Below are positions 9,113 to 17,161 of a stretch of DNA of 64,000 nucleotides, piece by piece; the stretch's first letter is position 1; each line of letters begins with the position of its first letter. The stretch is taken from positions 1 through 64,000 of the forward strand of contig NZ_JAGXJN010000022.1 in the NCBI RefSeq assembly GCF_019091455.1. The letters run 5' to 3'. The position numbers and the translations under genes were made by a program. This DNA is from Chitinophaga sp. GbtcB8. Its GTDB lineage: Bacteria > Bacteroidota > Bacteroidia > Chitinophagales > Chitinophagaceae. The notes below the pieces were generated by a model. It was not told the DNA's origin. It saw only the letters and a list, made by a program, of their open reading frames with translations, and did no database searches.

Positions 9113-10189
9113 ATGATAGCGATACTACAACCTTTTATACCCCATTACCGGGAACAATTCTTTAACCAATTGCAGCAGAAAGCTGCATTTGACCTGTATT
9201 GCTATGAAACGGACCAGCTGACCAGGAACAATTTTGCGCAGGGAAAAACGCCGGTGAAACCGGTGAACGCCCTGAACATAGGGCCCTTTATCCTTTACAA
9301 CCCGTTTAAATTTTTCAGGAAAGATTATAAGGTGCTGGTGCTGATGTTGAACTTCGCACACCTTTCCACCTGGTTCATTTTATTTATGAAACCCTTTCTG
9401 CGGCGTAAGGTTATTCTGTGGGGTCACGGCATATCGGTAAAACGGTATGTGCGGGAAGAACAGCAGCCTAATTTTTTACTGAAGTGCATGATACGTATGG
9501 CTGATGGTATCTGGTTCTACACCAAAAAAGAGCAGGAGATCTGGCAGCGTGCCGTACCGGGTGTAAAAGGTTATGCGCTGGGCAATACTATCTCTGATGT
9601 GGAAAGCATATTGCAGCTGGCCTTACCGGATAAGGCGGCCGTGAAAGCAAAGTATAACATTACACAACCCCGTGTGCTTATTTACTGCGCACGGTTTAAT
9701 GAGCCGGGAAGAAGGGTAGACCTGCTGGTGAAGCTTATAGAGCGCCTGGACCCGCAAAAATTCGGTGTGATCATTATTGGCGATGGTAAGCTGAAACCGG
9801 ATTTTTCTCCTTACAAACATGTGTATGATTTTGGCGCCGTATATGACCGGCAGCAGAAGGATGAATTATTTGCCGCCGCAGATATTTACTTTCAGCCGGG
9901 ATGGGTGGGGCTTTCCATTGTGGAAGGCATGGCATACGGCAAACCCATTTTTACTTTACTGCGCACCGCGGAGCTGCTGCAATGCGTAGAGTACAGTTAT
10001 ATACAGGATGGCTATAACGGAATGATATTTGAAGATGTGGACGCCTGCCTGCAGGAATTGAACAACCTGCAGGATGCAGAGATCCAGTTAATGAGCGCAA
10101 ATGCAAAGGAATATGTGAAAAAGGAGCTCACCATGAACACCATGATCAATAATGCCATGCAGGCCATAGAAACCGTTGCCAACAACTAA
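9113..10189 (+). CDS. Glycosyltransferase, GT4-like (group 1)
   Basis: A 358-residue GT-B enzyme. The N-terminal domain starts MIAILQPFIPHYREQFFNQL, a form common in enzymes whose first strand is followed by a PxxxHYR loop, and contains VILWGHGISVKR. The C-terminal donor domain shows PRVLIYCARFNEPGRRVDLL, FGVIIIGDGKLKP, FAAADIYFQPGWVGLSIVEGMAYGKP (in pieces) and the Glu of SIVEGMA that contacts the nucleotide sugar. It is intact and closely packed between the acyltransferase (11 bp) and another glycosyltransferase (15 bp). It is probably a cytoplasmic or membrane-face transferase adding one sugar to the lipid-linked repeat unit. The sugar is unknown. Confidence 0.87.
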   Translation: MIAILQPFIPHYREQFFNQLQQKAAFDLYCYETDQLTRNNFAQGKTPVKPVNALNIGPFILYNPFKFFRKDYKVLVLMLNFAHLSTWFILFMKPFLRRKVILWGHGISVKRYVREEQQPNFLLKCMIRMADGIWFYTKKEQEIWQRAVPGVKGYALGNTISDVESILQLALPDKAAVKAKYNITQPRVLIYCARFNEPGRRVDLLVKLIERLDPQKFGVIIIGDGKLKPDFSPYKHVYDFGAVYDRQQKDELFAAADIYFQPGWVGLSIVEGMAYGKPIFTLLRTAELLQCVEYSYIQDGYNGMIFEDVDACLQELNNLQDAEIQLMSANAKEYVKKELTMNTMINNAMQAIETVANN

Positions 10190-10204
10190 AGAAACAAAGA
10201 GTAA

Positions 10205-11341
10205 ATGAAAATATTATTCATAGTACCGTCTTACAAACCCGCCTACATTTACGGTGGGCCCATAGTGGTGATAGCCAGGCTGGCAGAGCGCCTGGTGCAG
10301 CTGGGGCATTCCGTAACCGTGTATACCACCACGGCCAACGGCAAAACAGAGCTGCAGGTACCCGTGGGAGAAACCGTGATGGTGAATGGCGTGGCGGTAA
10401 AATATTTTAAACGCATTACCAAAGACCATACGCATGTATCGCCTGCGCTGTACCGCGCTACCTGGAATACAGTGCGGGACTTCGATGTGGTGCACATTCA
10501 CTCCTGGTGGAACTTCCTGGTAATAGGCGCTGCTATGGTGTGCCGCATGCGCGGGGTAAAACCGGTGCTGTCGCCGCACGGTATGTTCTGTGATTATGTG
10601 CTGACGGCTAATAACAGTAAAAAGAAACAGCTGATCCATAATACTATTGGAAAAGGGCTGCTGAAAAATACGTTCCTGCATGTATCCTCCCACATGGAGT
10701 GGCAGGAGAGCATACAGTACAACCCTAAGTGGAAAGATGACGGCGCCATGGTGTTTAACCTGGTAGACCTGCCGGTGAAAGACTATGCGCGTAAGAGCAA
10801 CCATGTTTTTACCATCAGCTTTTTATCGCGCATAGATCCCAAGAAGGGATTGGAAATACTGCTGTATGCGCTGGCACGCGTGCGTTTCAACTACCGCCTG
10901 CGCATAGCAGGTTCCGGTGAGGATGAATATGTACAAAAGCTGCAGCTGCTGGTACAGGAGCTGGATATGGATGATAAGGTAGAATGGGCGGGCTGGAAAG
11001 GGCCGGAAGAAAAGTTCCAGTTCTTTGCAGAATCTGACCTGTTTGTGCTGACCTCGCTGAACGAGAATTTTGCAATTGTAGTAGTAGAATCATTATACGT
11101 AGGCACACCGGTGCTGATCAGCAACAATGTAGGTTTATCCAAATATGTGAATGAAAGGAACCTGGGCTGGATCACCGGTATTGATAATATAGATGAAGTG
11201 GCAGAAAAGCTCACCGCTACCTACCACGCACAGGAAGAACGGTCACGGATATCACGGGAAGCCAGGAATGTAATAAATAATGACTTCAACGAAACCAAGC
11301 TGGCTTTGGATTACGTTGAATTGTACGAAAACAGTAAGTAA
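10205..11341 (+). CDS. Glycosyltransferase, GT4 family (group 1)
   Basis: A 378-residue GT4 enzyme. It begins MKILFIVPSYKPAYIYGGPI with the GGP loop of the acceptor domain, then DVVHIHSWWNFL and PVLSPHGMF. The donor domain carries FTISFLSRIDPKKGLEILL, YRLRIAGSGEDEYVQKL, VEWAGWKGPEEKFQFF and ESDLFVLTSLNENFAIVVVE. The last gives the EX7E motif (E of NENFAIVVVE), with SLYVGTPVLIS following. All hallmark elements are in order. The stop at 11341 leaves only one base before the next gene's proposed TTG start, so the two are probably translated together. Confidence 0.9.
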   Translation: MKILFIVPSYKPAYIYGGPIVVIARLAERLVQLGHSVTVYTTTANGKTELQVPVGETVMVNGVAVKYFKRITKDHTHVSPALYRATWNTVRDFDVVHIHSWWNFLVIGAAMVCRMRGVKPVLSPHGMFCDYVLTANNSKKKQLIHNTIGKGLLKNTFLHVSSHMEWQESIQYNPKWKDDGAMVFNLVDLPVKDYARKSNHVFTISFLSRIDPKKGLEILLYALARVRFNYRLRIAGSGEDEYVQKLQLLVQELDMDDKVEWAGWKGPEEKFQFFAESDLFVLTSLNENFAIVVVESLYVGTPVLISNNVGLSKYVNERNLGWITGIDNIDEVAEKLTATYHAQEERSRISREARNVINNDFNETKLALDYVELYENSK

Positions 11342-11342
11342 G

Positions 11343-12251
11343 TTGGGTATCTCTGTTATCATCCTCACCTATAATGAAACAAAACATATAGGGCGCTGCC
11401 TGGAAAACCTGCGCGGCATTACTGATGATATTTTCATTATTGACGCATACTCTACAGATAATACGGTGGAGATTGCAAAACAGTATGGCGCTAAGGTATA
11501 CCAGCACAAGTGGGTTAATTACGCAGTGCAGTTCCAGTGGGCATTAGACAACTGTCCGGTTAGCACCCCCTGGGTGATGCGGATGGATGCAGATGAGTAC
11601 CTGGAGCCGCCGCTGATCACGGAGATCAATACCCATTTAGCCACGGTGCCGGAAGAGGTAAGCGGCATTTATATACGCCGTAAAGTGTTCTTTAAAAATA
11701 AGTGGATCCGGCATGGCGGTTTTTACCCGCACACCTTACTGCGTATATGGCGTAAAGGCAAGGGCAGTATTGAACAGCGCTGGATGGATGAGCACATTGT
11801 GCTTTCAGAAGGTAAGACCACTATGTTCAAAGAGCACATTGTGGATCATAACCTGAACTCCATCCACTGGTGGGTGAACAAACATAATAATTACGCCATC
11901 CGTGAAATGGTAGACCTGCTGAACATTAAGTATGGTTTTATGGGAACGGATGGGCGCCTGCTGGAAAGTAATGATCCGCAGGCCAAGCGCAAACGCTTTT
12001 TGAAAGAAAAGGTGTATTCATCTATGAGGCCCAGCATGCGGGCTTTGTTATACTTCATTTTCCGGTATGTGATGCGCCTGGGTTTCCTGGATGGCTACCA
12101 GGGTTTTATTTTTCACTTTATGCAGGGGTACTGGTACCGCCTGCTGGTGGATGTGAATGTGCAGGAATTTGAAGAAAAATTAAACGGCAACAGCAGCCGG
12201 GAACAGCTGGTGGCTCTGTTAAAGCGCGACTATAATATTGTAGTGGAATGA
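11343..12251 (+). CDS. Glycosyltransferase family 2, WaaE/KdtX-like
   Basis: A 302-residue GT-A fold transferase. It starts GISVIILTYNETKHIGRCLE, the family 2 nucleotide-binding strand, and continues IDAYSTDNTVEIAKQYGAKV and WVMRMDADEYLEPPL, where the DAD triad is the metal-binding DxD equivalent. The spacing and the WVNYAVQFQWALDN stretch resemble the WaaE/beta-1,4-glucosyltransferase branch. An ATG exists at 11280, but it would overlap the previous gene by 62 bp. TTG at 11343 gives an N-terminus of normal length and a one-base gap, so I prefer it. The stop overlaps the next start (ATGA). Confidence 0.86.
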   Translation: MGISVIILTYNETKHIGRCLENLRGITDDIFIIDAYSTDNTVEIAKQYGAKVYQHKWVNYAVQFQWALDNCPVSTPWVMRMDADEYLEPPLITEINTHLATVPEEVSGIYIRRKVFFKNKWIRHGGFYPHTLLRIWRKGKGSIEQRWMDEHIVLSEGKTTMFKEHIVDHNLNSIHWWVNKHNNYAIREMVDLLNIKYGFMGTDGRLLESNDPQAKRKRFLKEKVYSSMRPSMRALLYFIFRYVMRLGFLDGYQGFIFHFMQGYWYRLLVDVNVQEFEEKLNGNSSREQLVALLKRDYNIVVE

Positions 12252-12691
12252 AAGGATTAAAGGCATTGGCTGCACTGGGGTATGGCATTATACTCTCTTA
12301 CATTGTGTTGTGGGCGCCGGCCCGCCGGGAGCGCCCTATAGAGGGTGAGTACCGTACGCGGCTAACGCCTTTTAAAAGTACCTGGGACGATATGATACAC
12401 TATAAGGGCAACAATGCCCTGGTGCATTGGGTGCTGTTCCTGGGCAACTTTTTTGGCAACATACTGCTGTTTGTGCCATTTCCTTTTATCCTGATGATGG
12501 TGTTCCGCATTACCAGTATACGCAGGGTAATATTGCTGGGTTTTTTAAGCAGCGCACTCATAGAGGTTGTGCAGTATATAACCCACCTGGGAGTAGCGGA
12601 TGTGGACGATGTGATGCTGAATACCGTAGGAACAGCTATTGGCGCATATTTGTGCCGCTTTTTTTTGAGCAGACTTAACATGCAATCATAA
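12248..12691 (+). CDS. VanZ-like family membrane protein
   Basis: A 147-residue membrane protein with four hydrophobic segments. Family features are NFFGNILLFVPFPFILMMVF, SSALIEVVQYITHLGVADVD and DVMLNTVGTAIGAYL, matching the VanZ-like motif (N..LF.P.G, then E..Q.....R..D..D...N..G...G). The family is named after a teicoplanin-resistance accessory, but most members are small membrane proteins of unknown function, often found in polysaccharide loci. It overlaps the preceding glycosyltransferase by four bases and precedes the acetyltransferase by one base, so expression is tightly linked to the operon. Its exact role here cannot be stated. Confidence 0.84.
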   Translation: MKGLKALAALGYGIILSYIVLWAPARRERPIEGEYRTRLTPFKSTWDDMIHYKGNNALVHWVLFLGNFFGNILLFVPFPFILMMVFRITSIRRVILLGFLSSALIEVVQYITHLGVADVDDVMLNTVGTAIGAYLCRFFLSRLNMQS

Positions 12692-12692
12692 A

Positions 12693-13244
12693 ATGCAAAC
12701 GCAGTTAGCAAAATTTTCAACAGGTCATTATAATGCCGGCGCAGGCACGCTGAAGGTAGTGGCGTGGCATTTTCTGAACTATGGTATTATGAACAGCGCC
12801 TTTCCCTGGCCCTATAGCCTTAAAACTGCGCTGCTGCGCATGTTTGGCGCTAAAGTAGGCAAGGGGCTGGTGATCAAGCAAAAGGTACGGATCAAGAATC
12901 CCTGGCGCCTGACCATTGGGGACGATTGCTGGATAGGGGAATCTGTATGGATAGATAACCTGGAAGATGTGGTGCTGGGCGATAACGTATGTATATCGCA
13001 GGGCGCTTTGCTGTTAACCGGTAACCATGACTACAAGAAAAGTGATTTTCCTTACCGGCTGGGTAAGATCATCATAGAGAATGGGGTATGGATAGGCGCA
13101 CAATCCGTGGTTTGCCCGGGTGTGGTATGCCGTACCCATGCCATTTTAACGGTAAGCTCCGTAGCTACCAGGGAGCTGGAAGCCTGGAGCATTTATACCG
13201 GCAACCCTGCCGTAGCAGTAAGGGAAAGAGTTATTAGCGAATAG
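12693..13244 (+). CDS. wcaF: WcaF-like O-acetyltransferase (left-handed beta-helix)
   Basis: A 183-residue hexapeptide-repeat acetyltransferase of the colanic-acid WcaF type. It shows GHYNAGAGTLKVVAWHFLNY, then the hexapeptide turns RIKNPWRLTIGDDCWIGESV and IDNLEDVVLGDNVCISQGAL, the catalytic-loop histidine in LTGNHDYKKSDF, and the closing coils IENGVWIGAQSVVCPGV. WcaF enzymes acetylate a sugar of the repeat unit using acetyl-CoA in the cytoplasm. Length and order agree with the family. It is followed 22 bp later by the WcaI-like transferase, which is the same neighbour pairing as in colanic acid loci. Confidence 0.88.
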   Translation: MQTQLAKFSTGHYNAGAGTLKVVAWHFLNYGIMNSAFPWPYSLKTALLRMFGAKVGKGLVIKQKVRIKNPWRLTIGDDCWIGESVWIDNLEDVVLGDNVCISQGALLLTGNHDYKKSDFPYRLGKIIIENGVWIGAQSVVCPGVVCRTHAILTVSSVATRELEAWSIYTGNPAVAVRERVISE

Positions 13245-13266
13245 TTGTTAGTTTTTTAAAAAATAT

Positions 13267-14532
13267 ATGGGAAAACGTGTACTGCTTATTGGTGGAAATT
13301 TTGCACCCGAACCTACCGGTATCGGGAAATATAATGGCGAAATGATGCATTGGCTGGCAGCTAACGGTTACGACTGTACGGTAGTTACCTCTTACCCCTA
13401 CTATCCGCAGTGGAAAGTACAACCACCGTATGATAAGGGTAAATCCTGGTATAAAAAGGAAAAGCTGGCAGTACCTGCTGCTGTTAATGGCAGTATGCAG
13501 CTAAGCGTGCACCGCTGCCCGCAGTATGTGCCTGCAGCGCCCTCCGGCGCTAAAAGAATGCTGCTGGATTTTTCCTTTGCACTGAGCGCCTTTTTTAAAG
13601 TAATGCAGCTGCTGCCGGGGAAAAAGTTTGATGTGGTGATTGCGGTGGTGCCCCCCTTTCATTTGGGATTACTGGCCGTGTTATACAAAAAGTTCCGCGG
13701 CGCCAAGGTAATGTACCACATACAGGATATGCAGATAGAAGCTGCACGCGACCTGAACATGATAAAATCCAAAGCGCTGATCAAAATGTTGTTTGGCGTA
13801 GAGCGGTACATTTTCAGGCAGGCGGATATTGTAAGTAGTATTTCAGATGGTATGATGCGTAAAATACAGGAAAAAGCAGGGAAGGATATTTTCTTCTTCC
13901 CCAACTGGGTGGACGTATCCCTGTTCCACCCGCTGGAAAACCGGGCTGCGCTGAAACAGGAATTTGGTTTTGCGCCAACAGATAAGATCATTTTGTACTC
14001 CGGCGCCATTGGTGAAAAGCAGGGGCTGGAAGCTATACTGCATGCGGCCAAAACCTTTACCAACCGGCCAGAGCTGAAGTTCCTGATCTGCGGATCAGGG
14101 CCGTATAAAGCTAAGCTGGAAGAGCAGGCAGCTGCCATGGGCCTGCAGCAGGTGATCTTTTTTCCGCTGCAGCCGTTTGAAAAGTTCAACCGCTTCCTGA
14201 ACATGGCGGATGTGCATTTAGTGATCCAGAAAGCTAATGCCAGCGACCTGGTAATGCCGTCCAAGCTAACTACTATACTGGCTGTGGGCGGGCTGGCGCT
14301 GATCACCGCTAACCCAGGCAGCAGCCTGTATGAGCTGGTAGCCCGTTACAATATGGGCGTGCTGGTGAATGCGGAAGACCAGCAAGCGCTGAATGAGGGC
14401 ATGCACCAGGCTATTGACAATACAGATACAGCTACTATTATACGGAATGCGCGTGAATACGCGGAAACCTACTTATCGATAGGCAAAATAATGTCGCGCT
14501 TTGAACAAGCGGTAGTGAACAGTGAAAATTAG
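13267..14532 (+). CDS. wcaI: WcaI-like glycosyltransferase
   Basis: A 421-residue GT4 enzyme closely resembling WcaI of colanic acid synthesis. Seen: GNFAPEPTGIGKYNGEMMHW, YPYYPQWKVQPPYDKGKSWY, VIAVVPPFHLGLLAVLYKKF, YHIQDMQIEAARDLNM, DKIILYSGAIGEKQGLEAIL, VIFFPLQPFEKFNRFLNMAD and LVIQKANASDLVMPSKLTTI. These long matches to the family leave little doubt about class. WcaI is thought to transfer fucose, which fits the upstream gmd. The last residues (VVNSEN) are encoded by a GTGAA-type repeat shared with other intergenic tracts here. It precedes the initiating transferase by 20 bp. Confidence 0.9.
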   Translation: MGKRVLLIGGNFAPEPTGIGKYNGEMMHWLAANGYDCTVVTSYPYYPQWKVQPPYDKGKSWYKKEKLAVPAAVNGSMQLSVHRCPQYVPAAPSGAKRMLLDFSFALSAFFKVMQLLPGKKFDVVIAVVPPFHLGLLAVLYKKFRGAKVMYHIQDMQIEAARDLNMIKSKALIKMLFGVERYIFRQADIVSSISDGMMRKIQEKAGKDIFFFPNWVDVSLFHPLENRAALKQEFGFAPTDKIILYSGAIGEKQGLEAILHAAKTFTNRPELKFLICGSGPYKAKLEEQAAAMGLQQVIFFPLQPFEKFNRFLNMADVHLVIQKANASDLVMPSKLTTILAVGGLALITANPGSSLYELVARYNMGVLVNAEDQQALNEGMHQAIDNTDTATIIRNAREYAETYLSIGKIMSRFEQAVVNSEN

Positions 14533-14552
14533 AACCTTGACAACATCTTTAT

Positions 14553-15938
14553 ATGTTAGACCGATATCTCAAAATTTGCAGCATCCAGATCGTGGTGCTG
14601 GACTTTATTGGACTGAATGCAATTTTTTACCTGGTAAGATCCTGGCTGCGTCAAAACGGCCTGGCCATTCATATTGACGTAGATACTTTTTTGCTGGGCG
14701 CCAATATTGCCTGGATGGTAGCATTGTATACCACCGGTATTTATTTTGCCAGCCAGCAGCTCTCGTACGAGCGGGTGGCGCGTAAAACGTTACAGGGTAT
14801 TTTCCTGTTCCTGTTATTCCTGCTGGCCTACCTGTTCCTGAACCGGTTGCTGTACTCACGCATTTTCGTGATCCTGTACTGCTCCCTGTTTGTGCTGGTG
14901 GTGCTCATTAACCGTTTCCTGTTTTACCTGGTCACCAATTACATTCTGCGCAGTAAAGCTATTCAGAAGAAGGTGGTGATACTGGGATACAATGATGTAT
15001 CCAAGCGGCTGGTGGATAGTTTCCTGGATGTAAAGAGCAACCTGCAGTTTGAAGGTTTTTTTGAAGAGTACAGCAAAGTGCATGAGCTTTCTTATTACCC
15101 GGTGATCGGGAACCTGGAAGACTGTGTGCCGTATGCTAAATCGAATAACATCCGTGAGATCTATTCTACGCTGTCGCCGGAGCAGTTCCCGTATCTGTAC
15201 ACGCTGGCGCATGAGGCGGAAAAACATTTTATCCGTTTCCGTTTTGTACCGGACTTCCGCATGTTTGTGAACCGGCAGATATACATTGACTATTTCAATA
15301 ATATTCCAATTATCTCCCTGCGTTCCGAACCGCTGGATGATATTGCCAACCGCATCCGCAAACGCATTTTTGATATTGTGGTGAGCGGGCTGGTAACCAT
15401 TTTTATTCTAAGCTGGCTGATCCCGCTGCTGGCGCTGTTGATACGCCTGGAATCCAAAGGGCCTATCTTTTTCATTCAGCACCGCACGGGCCGTAACAAC
15501 CAAACCTTCCGCTGCCTGAAGCTGCGCAGTATGAAGGTGAACAAGGATGCGAATGAAAAGCAGGCATCGCGGGACGATAACCGTTTTACGCGCATTGGCC
15601 GCATCCTGCGCAAAACCAACCTGGATGAAATGCCGCAGTTCCTGAACGTGCTGCTGGGCGATATGTCTATTGTAGGGCCGCGCCCGCACATGCTACGCCA
15701 TACGGAAGAATATTCCCGTATTATTCAGCAGTACATGGTGCGCCACTTCATGAAACCCGGTATTACCGGCTGGGCGCAGGTGAATGGTTTCCGGGGAGAA
15801 ATTACCGAAGAACACCAGTTGAAAAAACGTATTGAGCACGATATATGGTACATGGAGAACTGGTCTGTATACCTGGATCTGCGCATCATGTTTATGACTG
15901 TAATGAATACTGTGCGCGGCGATAAAAATGCATTCTAG
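14553..15938 (+). CDS. wcaJ: Undecaprenyl-phosphate glucose phosphotransferase (WcaJ-like initiating enzyme)
   Basis: A 461-residue polyisoprenyl-phosphate hexose-1-phosphate transferase. Four hydrophobic segments occupy roughly residues 10-125, a Rossmann-like domain follows (KKVVILGYNDVSKRLVDSFL), then a re-entrant membrane helix (IFDIVVSGLVTIFILSW) and the catalytic domain. The catalytic domain shows GPIFFIQHRTGRNNQTFRCL, KLRSM, RFTRIGRILRKTNLDEMPQF (Asp-Glu of the active site), LLGDMSIVGPRPH and KPGITGWAQVNGFRGE. It starts assembly by placing glucose-1-phosphate (or another hexose phosphate) on the lipid carrier. It is the last transferase gene of the operon. Confidence 0.93.
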   Translation: MLDRYLKICSIQIVVLDFIGLNAIFYLVRSWLRQNGLAIHIDVDTFLLGANIAWMVALYTTGIYFASQQLSYERVARKTLQGIFLFLLFLLAYLFLNRLLYSRIFVILYCSLFVLVVLINRFLFYLVTNYILRSKAIQKKVVILGYNDVSKRLVDSFLDVKSNLQFEGFFEEYSKVHELSYYPVIGNLEDCVPYAKSNNIREIYSTLSPEQFPYLYTLAHEAEKHFIRFRFVPDFRMFVNRQIYIDYFNNIPIISLRSEPLDDIANRIRKRIFDIVVSGLVTIFILSWLIPLLALLIRLESKGPIFFIQHRTGRNNQTFRCLKLRSMKVNKDANEKQASRDDNRFTRIGRILRKTNLDEMPQFLNVLLGDMSIVGPRPHMLRHTEEYSRIIQQYMVRHFMKPGITGWAQVNGFRGEITEEHQLKKRIEHDIWYMENWSVYLDLRIMFMTVMNTVRGDKNAF

Positions 15939-15954
15939 CAAGGCGAACGCCTTG
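15939..15954 (+). terminator. Short hairpin after wcaJ
   Basis: CAAGGCG at 15939-15945 and CGCCTTG at 15948-15954 pair perfectly around AA, directly after the wcaJ stop. No T-run follows, so it is at best a weak or processing hairpin at the end of the exopolysaccharide operon. Confidence 0.35.
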
Positions 15955-16165
15955 TAATGAGTAGTAAAAAGCGGGCATATAAACGTAAAAAACAGTATAT
16001 TGTACTTGTTTCAGTAGCATGATTTTTTTAAAAAGATGCAAACTTGCAGTAAAATAAAAACGGGAAGATTATTGTTTATATTCTGATATGGAAGCGGGAA
16101 CCATATAGTAACCCTTTATTCACTTAGATCATTTAACATTGGGCACAAGAAATCCGGGTTTGACA

Positions 16166-16915
16166 ATGAAAGCTTCACCCTTAAATCGTTTTGATCTGCT
16201 GGGAAGCAGAGGCTTGATCGAAGATATTTTTCACGAATTGAAATCGATCCTGTCCAGCATCCTGTCCAGCGTAGAGCTTATTGAGCTGTATGGTGGCAAT
16301 AGCAGCAATCCGGGCCAGGGAGAGAAAGCGACCAGCGGAAAGATAACGCGGCAGGCAGGCGCCATTAAATCGCAGGTGATAGAGTTGGAGTTCCAGCTGC
16401 AAAATGTCAGGATCATTCAACATATCTTAAATAAGTCATTTGAACCCAAAAAGAACTTAACAAGCATCGTTTTTTTCCTGCGCAACTTTATGCATGATGA
16501 GCCGTATGACACGCTCTTTGGATCTACCGTGGAAATGGAGATGCACAGGGAGCATGCAGATGCTTATGTGGATGAGTTCCTGATAAAGCAGATGGTGCTG
16601 AACATCTTTTTCTGGATGATGAAGAACTCACCTACGAATGAGTCGCCGGAAATGCGGTTTATTTTCGAGGAAAATCATTTTGAGATCAAAGGCAGCTTTT
16701 CTGCCAATGCAGCCAGCTATTTCTTTTCATCGTACGACAAACCGTACGACAGCGGCAAGCTGCATTTTGATACAGAAATGCTGAACCAGCGCATTCATTA
16801 CCTGATCTCTTATATTGCAGAGCTGCATGAAGGCAGCTTCGATGTAACGGTAGAGGCAGGGAAGAATGTGGAGATACTGGTGAAGATCCCGTACCGCCCG
16901 GTTTATACGTTGTGA
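16166..16915 (+). CDS. Degenerate histidine-kinase-like protein (DHp plus vestigial CA domain)
   Basis: A 249-residue soluble protein with no sensor or membrane segment. IEDIFHELKSILSSILSSVE (His23) matches the H-box of histidine kinases, and a long helix follows at about residues 65-100. Then comes a CA-like domain: IKQMVLNIFFWMMKNSPT aligns with the N-box but has Trp where the second Asn should be, and HYLISYIAELHEGSFDV with VEILVKIPY aligns with the G2 end of the fold. The glycine-rich ATP lid is missing. Such a protein resembles Spo0B/ChpT-type phosphotransferases more than an active kinase. The ATG at 16166 is preferred to TTG 16139. It lies 200 bp after wcaJ and has its own terminator. 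Confidence 0.6.
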   Translation: MKASPLNRFDLLGSRGLIEDIFHELKSILSSILSSVELIELYGGNSSNPGQGEKATSGKITRQAGAIKSQVIELEFQLQNVRIIQHILNKSFEPKKNLTSIVFFLRNFMHDEPYDTLFGSTVEMEMHREHADAYVDEFLIKQMVLNIFFWMMKNSPTNESPEMRFIFEENHFEIKGSFSANAASYFFSSYDKPYDSGKLHFDTEMLNQRIHYLISYIAELHEGSFDVTVEAGKNVEILVKIPYRPVYTL

Positions 16916-16972
16916 GAGGCTTAATGCTGAATGCTGAACGCAGTACTGCGATAATATTAAATCTTTAGAATA

Positions 16973-17018
16973 AAAAAGCAAAAGCCGATGCAGATAATTG
17001 CATCGGCTTTTGCTTTTT
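16973..17018 (+). terminator. Strong intrinsic terminator
   Basis: Perfect 19-base arms: AAAAAGCAAAAGCCGATGC at 16973-16991 pairs with its complement at 17000-17018 around an 8-base loop, ending in TTTTT. It terminates the histidine-kinase-like gene and, being flanked by A and T runs, could act on both strands. A separate perfect 12-base palindrome, CGCAGTACTGCG, lies just upstream at 16939-16950. Confidence 0.85.
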
Positions 17019-17041
17019 GACCCAATGTATTGTTATTAAAA

Positions 17042-17159
17042 GAATGTAAAATGTAAAATTTTAAATCATAAATGTAAAAGTAAAATGCAGCGATACCGGG
17101 AACCCCGGCCGCTGCATTCACTTTATAATTTTACATTTTACATTTATGATTTTACATTC
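17042..17159. repeat. Palindromic element, copy 1 (ATGTAAAA/TCATAA family)
   Basis: A 118-bp near-palindrome between convergent genes, ending two bases before the Wzi-like stop codon. Outer ends are GAATGTAAAAT and its complement. Arms are strings of ATGTAAAA and TCATAA modules in different orders on the two sides. The inner stem is ATGCAGCG/CGCTGCAT, enclosing a GC-rich hairpin CCGGG/CCCGG. The same design recurs at 49745-49861 with the arms swapped, and a reduced form lies at 53277-53360. It may be a bidirectional terminator, a REP/MITE-like mobile repeat, or both. I know no name for it. Confidence 0.85.
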
Positions 17160-17161
17160 CA

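Noticed and set aside
10214..10804. Long minus-strand open frame of 196 codons inside a glycosyltransferase gene
   Set aside because: It is antisense to a clear GT4 gene, with a composition rich in His, Tyr and Arg expected from a complementary strand, and has no recognisable domain.
11280..11342. ATG start for the family 2 glycosyltransferase at 11280
   Set aside because: It would overlap the preceding gene by 62 bp and add residues unlike the family N-terminus. TTG at 11343 fits the first strand.
13659..14306. Minus-strand open frame of 215 codons
   Set aside because: It is fully antisense to the WcaI-like gene, with Ser/Ile/Cys-rich translation and no motif.
15939..16165. Regulatory RNA in the gap after wcaJ
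   Set aside because: Apart from a short hairpin directly after wcaJ, no conserved structure or promoter pair could be supported.
17042..17159. CRISPR-like repeat
   Set aside because: The modules are palindromic arms of one element, not direct repeats with regular unique spacers, and no cas genes are near.
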